A DNA stretch of 64,000 nucleotides from Tolypeutes matacus (Eukaryota > Chordata > Mammalia > Cingulata > Chlamyphoridae). Below are positions 33,359-44,584 of the stretch, one piece after another; positions within the stretch are counted from its first letter, which is position 1, and each line of letters begins with the position of its first letter. A program made the position numbers and the translations under genes. The notes under the pieces are model-generated. The model did not search any database and was not told where the DNA came from. It saw nothing but the letters and a program-made list of their open reading frames with translations. The DNA lies in contig JAKSZT010005175.1 of the NCBI GenBank assembly GCA_026826555.1, forward strand, positions 541,402 through 605,401, read 5' to 3'.

Positions 33359-35079
33359 AATAGAATTGACAAACCATTAACTAGACAAACAATAAAGAAA
33401 AGAAAGAAGTTACAAATAAATAAAATCAGGAATGAAAGAAGGGATATTACCACTGACCCCACAGAAATAAAAAATGTATACTAAGAGGATATTAGAAAAA
33501 ACTATATGCTCAGAAGTGAGGCAAACTAGATGAAATGGGCAAATTCCTAAAAATGCACAACCAACATATATTGATGCTAGAAGAAATATAAGATCTCAAC
33601 AAATCAATCACAAAAAAAAGAGATAGAGTCAGTCACCAAAAATCTCCCAATAAAGAAAAATCCAATAACCAATGGCTTCATGAATGAATCCTACCAAACA
33701 TTTTGAGAAGAATTAATACCAATCCTACTTAAACTTTTCCAAAAAATTGAAGATGAGAGACAATTACCAAACTCATTTTATGAAATGAACATCACCTTAA
33801 TACTATAACAAGATAAAGATGGTACTAGAATAGAAAATTATAGACCAATTTCTCTAATTAATGTAGATTCAAAAAATTCTCAACAAAATACTTGCAAATC
33901 AAATCCAACAGCACATTAAAAAGATTATATACCATGATCAGTTCGGTTTTCTTTGTGATATGCAACAGCAGTTCAAAACAAGAAAAACAATTAACATTAT
34001 ACACCACATTAACATATCAAAGGAAATAAAATACATTATCATCTTGATTAATGCAGAAAAAAGCATTTGACAAAATCTAGCATCCTTTCTTGAAATGAAC
34101 TCTTTAAAAGGTAAGCATAAAAGGAAACTTCCATAACATGGTACAAGGCATAATGAAAAACCCACATCCAACATCTTATTCAATGGTGAAAGGTTTCCCT
34201 CAAAGATTAGAAACAAGGCAAGGATGCCCACTGTCATCACTGTTATGCAGCACTGTACTAGAAATTCTAGCTACAGAAATTAGACAAGGGAAAGAAATAA
34301 GTGTTATCCAAATTGGAAAGAAGAAGCAAACCTCTTACTATTAGCAGATGGCATATTCCTATATTTTGAAAATTCTGAAATATTAAAGACAAAGATACTA
34401 CTAGAGTTAATAAGTGTGTTCAGCAAAGTGGCATGATATAAGATCAACATGCAAAAATCAGTGTGATATTATACACTATTAAAAAACAATCTGAAAAGGA
34501 AATTAAGGAAAAAATCCATTTGCAGTAACAAGAAAAATAATCAAATATCTAGGAACTAATTTAACCAGGAATGTAAAGAAACTTTACTCAAAAAAACTAC
34601 AAAACAGTGCTAAAAGAAATCCAGGAAGACCTAACCAAATGGAAGGACATTTGGTGTTCATGGATTAGAAGACTAAATATCATTAAGATGTCAATTCTAC
34701 CAAAATTGACTGATAGATTCAACTCACTCTCACTCAATATTCCAACAGTCTACTTTACAGATATAGAAAAATTAACTACCAAAATTATTTGGAAGGGAAA
34801 TGGACCCACAAAAGTAAAAAACATCTTTAAAAAGAAGAGCAAAATTGGAAGACTCACACTTCCTGACTTTAAAGCATATTAAAAAGCTACATCATGGTAT
34901 TGCATAAAGACAGAATAGATTCTCACCTCTAAGGCCAACTGATTTTTGACAAGTCTACCAAATCCACTTTAATGGGTCAGAAAATTCACTTTAACCAATG
35001 ATAGTGGAAGAACTGGATATTTGTGACCAAAAGAATGAAAGGCGACCTCTATCTCACTCCCTATATAAGAATCAATTCA

Positions 35080-35157
35080 GGGGGAGAATATGGCTCAACT
35101 GGTTGGGCGTCCGTCTCCCATATGCAGGGACCTGGGTTCGATCCCCGGGACCTCCCG

Positions 35158-35216
<59 letters not shown>

Positions 35217-35234
35217 TTATTTAAAAAAAAAAAA
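35080..35234 (+). mobile_element. tRNA-derived SINE with 13-bp target duplication
   Basis: A head of about 80 bp has pol III promoter boxes in tRNA positions: A box TGGCTCAACTGG and B box GGTTCGATCC. It is followed by an (AAAT)n stretch and an A-run. The direct repeat AAGAATCAATTCA flanks it at 35067-35079 and 35235-35247, perfect over 13 bases. It resembles xenarthran tRNA-like SINEs from memory. It is the youngest layer in the L1-C stack. It depends on L1 enzymes for movement, as usual for A-tailed SINEs. Confidence 0.9.
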
Positions 35235-35612
35235 AAAGAATCAATTCAAAATGGACCAAAGACCTAAACTTAAAAGCCATGATCACAAAACTCCTAGGTG
35301 ATAATGTAGGAAAACATCTTCAAGATTTGTTGATAAGAGGTGGGTTCTTAGACCTTACACTGAGAGCGCAACAAAGAAAGAAAAATAATAGATAAATGAG
35401 TTCCCCTCAAAATGAAGCACTTTGCACCTTAAAGGACTTTGTCAAGAGGGTGAAAATGCAGCCTACTCAATGTGAGAAAATACTTGGAAATCACATGTCT
35501 GACAAGGGTTTAATACCATGATATATAAAGAGATCCTACAAGTCAAAAACATAATTTCAATGACCCAATTTAAAAATGGGCAAAAGACTTAAATAGGCAC
35601 TTTTCCAAATGG

Positions 35613-35650
35613 CAAAAACAAAACAAAACAAAACAAAACAAAACAAAACA
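35613..35650. repeat. (AAAAC)n simple repeat
   Basis: About seven AAAAC units lie in the ORF2 C-terminal region of L1-C. A related AAAC run lies at about 35755-35780. Confidence 0.9.
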
Positions 35651-37005
35651 CATGAATACATGGGAAAAAACCCACATCAGTAGCTATTAAGGAAATGCAA
35701 ATCAATACTACGTTGAGATATAATTTCATACTTCTTAGAATGGCCACTATTTAAAAACAAACAAACAAACAAAAACAAACCAGAAGACTACAAATGTTAT
35801 AGAGGATGTGAAGAAATAGGAACACTTAATCACTGTTGGTGGGAATGTAGAATGATAACCACCATGGAAGACTTTTTGGAAATTCCTAAGGAAATTAAAT
35901 ATAAATTTGTCTTGTGACCCGACAATACTACTAATAGGTATGTAGTCAAAAGAACTGAGAGCAGGGACATGAGCAGACATCTGCACACCAATGTTCATGG
36001 TGGATTGTTAACAATTGCCAAAAGATGGAAACAACCCAGGCATCTATCAACTGATGAATGGGTAAATGAGTATTGGTGTATAAATACGATGTAATATTAT
36101 TCATGTCTAATGAAATGAAGTCATGAAGCATATGTCAACATGCATGAAACTGGAGGACATTATGTTGAGTGAAGCAAGCCAATCACAAAAGGACAAATAT
36201 TGTATAATATTTCTGTTATGAACTAAATATAATGAGCAAACTCTTGTAATAAATAGCTACAGCATAGGTCACTAGAAGATAGAATAATGATAGAGGTTGT
36301 AAAGATATGCAGAATTGGTAAAATTTGTTTTTAAATATTTGGAAATGGATAGAAATGTTGAAAGTACTTACAGTGTTTGTAATCAGCAGTGCAAATATAT
36401 GGGTATGATATTAGTTGAAAGGAAAATCTAAAGTTGTGTATATCAGTAGAAGGAAAGCTAAAAAATGAAACATGGGACTGTATAGCAGAGTGAACCCTCA
36501 TGTAAAATGTGAGTATGGTTAATAGTGCATATATAAGGATGTTTTTTCTCATAAATAGAACAAAAGTATGGTAATGTTACCAGATGTTAATAATACGGAC
36601 ATTTGGGTAAAAATATAACCAAAGCAAACTATGGCCTGTAGGGTATAGTAACATATTAATATCTTTCCATCAATGGTGAAAAAGGAAATATGTTAAGTGA
36701 AAGAAACTAGATTCAAAGTATTGCATATTGTTTGACTTCATCTATACAAAATGTAATTTCAAAAGCGTTGTTAGAAATGGAAATAGATTAGCAGTTATGC
36801 ATGGCAGGGGAAGGATAGAGGGATTGAGAGGGACTACTAAGAGGTAAGGTGTTTTTTTTTTTGTTTTGTTTTTTTGAGTAATGAAGATGTTCTAATATTG
36901 CTTACAGTGATGAATTCACAAATCTGTGATTATGCCAAATTCCACTGATTGTACACTTTATATTGATTTTATGGTCTATAAATATCTTTCAATTAAATTG
37001 ATTTA

Positions 37006-38693
37006 AAAATATGCATACACACACTGTTGAAGGGGCATGCAAGTCAAATTGTTGAAGTGGCTAATGTATTAGGAGGGCAGATAAGTACCATTTCAATAAA
37101 TAAGATGGAAATCAATTTGATCTAAATAACCTAGGAAAGATCCCTTAAAGATGAAATGTGAGTCAAGGATTAATATGATTGGGATGGAGAGAGACTAAGA
37201 AAGAGGTATTTTAGCTGAGGAAAGCATCCTAAGCAAATTCTTTGAGTCAAGGATGAAAGAAGTGCTTAAGAGGAACTGTGAAGCAATGCCTATAGTCAAT
37301 TGCCTTTGGTTATAAGGAGAAACCAAAGTGATTGATAATTTACCCACAGAAGGTGGAGTCTCTGGAATAACAAAAGAAGGAAAACGGATTTGGTTGAAAA
37401 GTAAGGGAACCATTCCTAAAGAGAGACCATTAGAAATTCTTCAAAATAATTTTTCAATCATTAAAACAATATTTAGTAATAAATATGTGAGACCTTTTGT
37501 TTGAAAAAAAAAAAAACAATATTTATTGAGCACTACAAAGTTCTTGACACTAATCAAGGTATTGAAATATAGGAATAAACAAAACAGAAAAAGGCATTTC
37601 CCTCTAAAACCTGTAAACATCATGAGGACAGTTAATGATGAACTGTATGTACATGAATAACTAGATAATATGTTGAGAAAAATATATAAACTATTGTGAG
37701 ATACTTCAAAAAAATCTTTTAATTTTCCGAGGAAGCAAAAGAATAGTAGGAATGAGTCAATTCCAATAAAAGAAAAACACTTAAAAATTTTAAAAAATGA
37801 TGTTTTGAATAATTTCCTATTTGACTCCCACACAAAGTTAAAAATCTCAATTTCCAGATGCCAAAGGGGTCACTCAGTATCAGTGGTAGGGTGCTGAAAA
37901 GAAGTTCACTTGTTACAGGTGATCAGAGAAGAGCTAGACTTTGAATCAATTCTTTTTTTTTTTTAAATAGAATCCATATCTACTTTCACAGAAGCATAGG
38001 TTTCAGTTATTTTCAAATATTTACCAACCAATAAGGAAACTATGCATGAACATATTATTAAGTTGGGGTACATTAAAGATATTTATGGAAAATAACATTC
38101 CTAATTTTCCAAGGTAATTTTCCTTCAAGGTGAACAGTCAGCCTCTACATCCTTACTGACCTTTCTTCACTCCTAAGATATAAAGTTATTGTACCCAGAT
38201 TGCTCTTTTCTACATTTTTCCCAAGGGAGAATATATGAAAAAATATGCTTTGTGGAAAAAGTACATATACAGAAAATTGCTTTTAAGTATATTCTAAGAA
38301 TCCTCAATACAAAAAGCCATTGATTTGAAAACATATAAACAAACACAGGCATCCTCGATTGGTATACTATCTCGCAAAAATTCATACAGCAAACATTTAC
38401 TTCTGTAAAAAATCTCTCTGGAATTATCAACATATTTTTGTGAATCTTGATCTCAGAACTTGTGATCATACAAGCTGACAATTTAGGGGAATAATGTTCC
38501 CAAGTAGTGTATGTGTCTGTATTTAAACAACAACACAGAAAGCTTGGAGAAGAAGTATCTCTGCCTGTTGTGCAAGAGAAATATAAAGAAAAATTAGATA
38601 TATATTAAATTGAAATCTTATTTCTCCATAATCTCTCTCTCTCTCTCTTTTTTTTTTTTTTTAATATAATCTCTCTCTTGATAGAGTGTAGAG
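37006..38693. other. Spacer containing an L2-like relic; no gene
   Basis: Mostly unplaced AT-rich sequence. At about 37517-37700 the plus strand resembles the antisense end of an L2 element (TATTTATTGAGCACTAC, later ATAAACAAAACAGA). A (CT)n then T-run (38636-38663) directly precedes the OR pseudogene. Confidence 0.5.
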
Positions 38694-39470
38694 ATGACCA
38701 AAGGGAACCACTCTTTGATAGCTGAATTTAACATCATAGGATTTACGGATCTGCCAGAGCTGAAACCACTTCCCTCTGTGGTGTTCTTTCTCATCTATCT
38801 GACCACAATAGTGGGAAATCCTGGTTAGTGGCATTGATCATTATGGAGCATAATCTTTACACACCAATGTACATCTTTCTGGGCAACCTGGCTTTGATTG
38901 CTTTCTGATGCTCCTGCGCTATTGCCCTGAAGATGTTAGAGAACTTCTTTTCATGAGGCAAAACAATTCCTTGTATGAATGCATGGCAAAATTTTGTTTT
39001 TCTAAAACTGTGAACTGCTTTCTTTCCATGGCAATGGCCTACGACAGGTGTGTGGCAATATGTGGCCCACTGCAGTACCACATGAGAATGTCAAAAAATC
39101 TCTTCATTCTGATAACCACAAGAGCTTACATGGCTGGAAACTTGCATTTCATGATTCATGTAGTGTTTCTATCTAGGCTGCCTGTGGATCTCATGAAATT
39201 TTCTATATGATATGTTTCCACTGTATAAACTTTGCTGTGTAAATCCTTTTATCAATGAACTGATGATCCTTATTTATCAGGGTCAATCCAAATCTTCACT
39301 ATTACTACAGTCCTAATCTCTTATCTCTACATTCTTTTCACCATTTTAAAAATGAAATGCTGAGGGACGTGACAAATCCTTATCCACCTGTGCATCCCAC
39401 TTTCTTTATCAATATTCTACTGGTCTCTTCTCTTCATGTACATTTGACTAACTACAGTTAGAAGAAATTA
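38694..39470 (+). pseudogene. Second olfactory receptor pseudogene
   Basis: The ATG at 38694 begins a class II OR N-terminus (MTKGNHSLIAEF, then GFTDLPEL) with transmembrane 1 (IYLTTIVGNPG), a shifted [11 protein letters not shown], and an open piece at 38908-39210 carrying the transmembrane 3 signature [15 protein letters not shown]. Further on, in other frames, come GSIQIFTITTVLISYLYILFTILK (shared almost word for word with the first OR pseudogene), KSLSTCASHFL and a transmembrane 7 remnant. Several frameshifts and stops disable it. It has the same strand and apparently the same OR5-like group as 3284-12690, so the two are remnants of one tandem OR cluster. Confidence 0.88.
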
Positions 39471-40678
39471 ACAATATACCCATTGATATTTTTATAGTCT
39501 AGTATTTCCTTTTTTAAATTCTTTTATCAACTAAGAAATTAATAGATGTTATGAAAATGAGGAAATACTCATAACATTCTGAAACAAATACCATATCTTG
39601 TGGTAAAGTGATTTCAGTATACTAAAAGTGTTGATTTTCAAAATCAGTGGAAACTGAGAAAATTGAAAATGGCCACATTGTACATAAAACATTAACTCAC
39701 AAATATTATAATATGTAAGTCAACTAATGCTTAAATGAATACTTTAAAAAAGAGGGATTCTGATAAAATATTTTTCAAAATCAGGAATGGATATATGATT
39801 ATTCCTGAGGTCAAAATTTTTTCATACAGTATTTAGCTACAATTTGCAACATTCAGCAAATACTAGGTATATAAGTCAATGCATAAAAGTAACTTCCATT
39901 TAATATTAATGACAATTTTTGGGTTATGGAATATTTTTCAAACTCAGGCACATTCCATTTTGTCAAATATTAATCACTTCTTTACCAACACAATCTATAA
40001 AATATAAACTGTGTCTGAATTTTATTTTATTTTTGGTTATTTTTTGTTTGTTTTGGGGGGGTAAAGTAGAAGTTTTATTTTGAAAGATATTGGGTGCTAC
40101 TTATATTCTATCCATCTTCATAGCACATTTTAAATTACCTCCATGATCATCAAAAGTTATGTGTCCCATTAGTTCAAATCATAATAGCCATATAGGCTTA
40201 TATAATGAGTGATATATATTTCATGCATTAACTGGGAATAGCCATAAAAATCCTTTTCCCTAGTCTCAGCCACAGAGATATATGTCTTCCACCTTTGTCT
40301 AGATATGCATTTCACTTTAGATACGATAACTAACAAACTATCAATTATTTTTATTCTGTGTGAATTTATCTTCCAAACCCTGGTATAAAGTGGTAGGTCC
40401 TTCTTTTCCTTGTATGCTGCTGCTCCCCATCTTGGGCTCCAGCTCCTACCTCCCGGGATGCTCCTCTGAAGACAGGGGTCTCCCTTCCAGCTGTATTCTT
40501 CTCCGACACCTCACCCCCTGATTCCAGGCCATGGGAATCAATCTTGATACCCATGCCTGGAGGAAGAGAAATCTGTACAGGATTTAGTGAGAGAGAGAGA
40601 AAGAATATCTGTTAGAGACCCCCTGGGTGACCCTGGATACTTTTTCTCATAGAGGTATTGTTATACATGCCTGTTAGG

Positions 40679-40709
<31 letters not shown>

Positions 40710-43700
40710 AAATTTTATTGATACATATTAATAAAGCATAAATCCTTCTGAAGTGTATAATCAACGGTATTCGGTGTAATCAAGTATTTTTGTATTCTGA
40801 ATTTTATTTTAAAGTTTCTTTGAGTTTGTTCAAGAGATTATGTTTGAATATGAGTTCTGATAATGTATCTTCTCATATCCAGAATATTTTCTTCCTTAAT
40901 ATTAGTCAGTATTCCTCTCAAGCTCACTGAAAGTGTATCACCGTAGTGGGGATTTATCATTTTATTTGAAAATGATGTTGTTTTTGGAAATCTATGGATT
41001 TGGGTATTTCACATAGTTTGCATAATGTGAATTCCTGAAAATATCAATTAAATCAAAACTTTCTTTCCAGTGATATAATTATCTGTCTTGTTTATAATTA
41101 GTAACCCACTAACCTGCACTAATTCCAATATAAATTAGTGATATAGCATTACAGACAACTGGAAAAGTTACTAAAATTTGAATGAAATATATATTATTGA
41201 AAGTTCATAATATCTAAGAAATATATACAATGGAAGAGCATCACAAAAAAGAGATAAGGGATCCAATATGGTAGAATAAGGAACAGTTTTTAAAAATAAA
41301 GAAAAATAGGAGGCTAAAAAAGGATAGGGCACTATTACAATAGTCCAGAAACAAGACAATAAAACAATGATTCTCAAGCATTTTGTTTCTTAGAGTATAC
41401 TTTTAAATACTAGAAATCTTTAACAGCATTCTCCAAAGAGTGAAAACATTTAAGATACAAAAGCATTCAAGCAGGAATGATCAGAAAAAATAAAATCACT
41501 ACAGTATAATACTCTCATGATGTCTATAAAAGTATTCAATGTTAATGAAATCTTTCATTAGTTGTTCTTCGTAAAGTGTTTCTATTTTGAAAGAACAGTT
41601 ATCTGGTGTGATTATGCACCTTTACATATTCATGAAACCATATTACAATGCTTTTCTTTGCTACCAGATCAGTGCTATGACACACTTCTAACCTGCAATT
41701 TACTGTAAGTCATACCCTGCTCTACACTATGACATGATCAATCCAATTAATATTCCATCTGACAAATATTTACCATCTTCATATTTATGGACAGTTGTAG
41801 GATTATTAAATTTTACATATTTATCAAAATGTACAAAAATAAGTTGCTCAAAACTGATTTTAAAAATAAGAATTTTGTTGTCTCCTTTTATAGGGCCTGA
41901 ATATAGTCTGAGAATTATATGATTCAGTTCTGAGTGAAAATAGTAGAAGGGACTGGCATGGGAACACTTGGAAGAATGCTTGGAGCTTGATGGCAACTTG
42001 ATGACATGTTGGATATGGGAATAGAAGATAATTACATTGTCATAGAAGTCACTAAAGGGCTGAGCCTGGAGATGTTGAATGTCCTCTGCCTGAAGATTCT
42101 TAAGATACACTTGGGAACCTTGATACTTGACTACAGCATCCTGGAATATCTGAACCTAGCTCCCATTTTATCCTCATTTTCACTACTTGGACACTAATTT
42201 GCAGTCATACAGCCAAACTGATATTTCTGTTTCTAGAACCAATTTCTCTATTAAGTACTACTTAGCCTACCACTTTTAATTTCTTGATTCCTACCTCTGT
42301 TTTAGGAAGATTTCTGTCTCTTACTCTGCCAACAACAAATTTAAAGAAAATGTCTTCCACTTATAGAATGATTTTTGAACCTGTGGGCAATTTTTTATGT
42401 ATAGCTGATTCATTCACTTTAATTTCAGTCAGTGTATATAAAAACTGACTGTCTATAAAATAGTTAATAACACCAAGTTCTCTAATACATCCTTTATGCC
42501 AGCAAGACTGGGATCTGCTTTCCATACTTTCAAAACTTTCTGAGCTTTCATACCCCTTACATTTTGCATGTAAACTTTGCTTAGCATTCCCTTTCTAATC
42601 CTTCTCTGCCTAGAACATTTCTACGTGTCCTTCAAGACCAATGCCAAATGTCCTGTCCCATATGATCTATAATAAAGCAGCCTCTATTATTTGGTATGTG
42701 TGTGTAGTTTCTGGTGTAAATGCTGGACTTAATTGTAGGATATTTTAATATTATTTTTCTCTTGGTATTATAGCTATACACTTACGGAAAAAATTAGAAT
42801 CTTTCTTGAAGAGTTGTGCCTTCTAGTGTCAATCACTTTATTTAGGAAGAAGTCAGTTCTCCCACCAGAAAATAGGAGTGGAGCTCTTGCTCCTCTCTAT
42901 TCTTCGCACTCTTGTATAGGATCCCCTGAGACTAAGGCATACCAGGGCTTCCACATCACAGGGAAAAGACATTTGCCTCTCAGTGATAGATTTGTAGATA
43001 GCCCAGAGGTGTCACTGCAGAGAAACATTAGTAGAAGAGGAACAACTCACTCATATAAACCAGATTATTAAGATCACTGGCTTTCAAGCTATTTATGAGA
43101 TGCATGCCAATTAATGTGTTATTAATGACAAAGTACCATAGTTTATAGTTTACTACTTTTAAAATAGAGTGGTTTCAAGATTATGTCAATAACATTCTCC
43201 TCATTCCTTTAATTAAAATATGCTCTCTTGAATGGGAGAAAATGAAGAACAATCATAGTTAGCCAGTTGGGAATGGCTCATAACCAGACCAAACCCAAGG
43301 AGTGTGTGATGCAGTCGGTCTCACCTACCAAATTGCTTCTCAATGTTGAAAGAGAGTTGAGAACTGTACTTCTAGTTGTATAGCACTATTGTGTTTGTTT
43401 TTCAATTGTCTCCTAATCTGGCAAATGCTTGTACAAAAAACTGCTCAATTTACTCTGTGCTACCAGGAATCACTTGAAGCAGAATGAATGGCAGAGCAAT
43501 GTCTTCTTGTGTTCAGCATGGTTTGGGCAACAGTGAAGGTTAATTCTGAAGAGGTAAATGAGTATCTCAGAAAGGTTTTGGGGCTTATACCCCATTGCTC
43601 CTAAAATATGGAATTTTTCTATCCACTGCCAAATCGAGTCATATTTTCATATGGAAAATAGGTGTTTTTTTTTTAAGGTAAGTTATTTAACACCCTCAGT

Positions 43701-44250
43701 CAAATTAAGTCATTCCCAATCTACTTGCCTAGTATTTTATATGTATGATTTTTCTATAGATTTTTTTACTTTACCTTGTAATTATTTGTTTTAATGATTA
43801 TCTCACTATTTCACTGAAAAGATTCAGCAAACAGAATTGGGCCTTATAATGCTATGAATTAATGCCATTAATTATAACTCTGCTTGGCATTGTAATAAGC
43901 CCTATAAACATATTATTGAGCAAAACATGATCAAAAAGAAAATCAACCTACATTACATTCAGTTAAGTGTTTTTGTTTAATTGACTGTTTATTTTCTTTG
44001 TCTATAATGATCTTAGTTTAAGTCTCCTTTATTCCACAATTTAATCTTACTTGGAACCTAAGAAGCACTCAAACATTTTTGGCTTGATTTGTCTTCTATG
44101 CCATATCAACATGCAAAGAGTAGCATTAAGAACAATATGCTGAATCACACACAACCAGAGTCATTTTCTATAACTCAGATTTGATTAGGCAATCCTTTTA
44201 CTTATAATTATTCAATTCCAAGAATATGAATGTTTTAAGACTGCTAAGTA
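39471..44250. other. Large spacer, no gene; minor repeats
   Basis: Mostly AT-rich, with no frame bearing known motifs. A GC-richer island at about 40380-40570 stands out. A T-run of over 20 at about 40679-40702, followed by AACAAATAAATTTTATTG, looks like the reversed 3' end of a retroposon. 42560-42680 weakly resembles an L2 3' end. Confidence 0.45.
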
Positions 44251-44399
44251 AAATTCAAGCTCCTCAATTTGGCACTCTTGTGTAATTTAAGACACTTCCA
44301 ATAATGTCTGTAGCAGTGCAATCTTCTCCCACCAGGAATCCTGTATGCTAGGCAATCTGGTCTCATCTAAACCTTGGAATAACAGAGCCCTGTGATCAG

Positions 44400-44584
44400 T
44401 CACCTTTCTCTTTACCAAATTCCCACTTTCTCTAGATGAGCATACTCAGTCTTGTAGCTTTAAATCTATGTGTTGATGTCTCCTAATATCCAGTTTTTTC
44501 TCTCTAAGGCACAATTTTATATTCAGCTTCTTAGTTGATATCTCTACTTAGATAACTGAAAAGCATTTTAAATATAACATTATA
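44400..44584 (+). repeat. Old L2-like LINE relic, left half (target of L1-D)
   Basis: The order of pyrimidine-rich blocks (CAGCTTCTTAGTTGATATC, then TCTACTTAGATAACTGAAAAG) follows the mammalian L2 3' region, which continues beyond the L1-D insertion at 53676-54046 (AGCAACTCCTGCTGGCTTA, CTAGCTGGTCTGCCCACTTCC, CTGCTTTAAAACCCTC). Similarity is moderate and called from memory of the family. Confidence 0.45.
44572..44584. repeat. 13-bp target-site duplication of L1-D, left copy
   Basis: ATATAACATTATA lies directly before the L1-D 5' end and again at 53663-53675 directly after its tail, identical over 13 bases. Confidence 0.92.

Larger units (their letters stand above)
33371..36100 (+). pseudogene. 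ORF2: LINE-1 ORF2p of L1-C, RT and C-terminal part
   Basis: Degraded RT runs from a TRQGCPLS box (near 34210) and a LADGI remnant of the FADD box (near 34342-34356), through a 91-codon open piece at 34607-34882 (KWKDIWCSWIRRLNIIKMSILPK, then FIW-like IIWKG), to C-terminal-domain traces at about 35600-36100. The catalytic aspartate pair is lost. A SINE interrupts it at 35080-35234. Confidence 0.8.
28525..37005 (+). mobile_element. LINE-1 (L1-C), nearly full-length host of nested insertions
   Basis: The element has a 5'UTR (28525-29420, starting near GAAAGATGGAGGATTAGAG), an ORF1 N-terminal part (29450-29770), ORF2 in two blocks (30380-31519 and 33371-36100), and a short 3'UTR ending near 37005 with ATTAAATTGATTTAAAAAT. 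It is interrupted by L1 3'-end material at 29775-30340, a 5'-truncated L1 at 31520-33358 with a readable target duplication, and a SINE at 35080-35234. Many stops and indels indicate an old copy. Its 3'UTR (about 0.9 kb) is unlike the long extension of L1-D. Confidence 0.8.

Noticed and set aside
35080..35160. tRNA gene suggested by A and B boxes
   Set aside because: It has an A-rich tail and a 13-bp target duplication and lacks a proper acceptor fold by eye; it is a tRNA-derived SINE.
35613..35650. Direct repeats that could suggest a CRISPR array
   Set aside because: The repeats are simple sequence without spacers, in a mammalian genome.
37441..37833. 130-codon reverse frame
   Set aside because: F/L-rich, in an AT-rich spacer overlapping an L2-like relic; no motifs.
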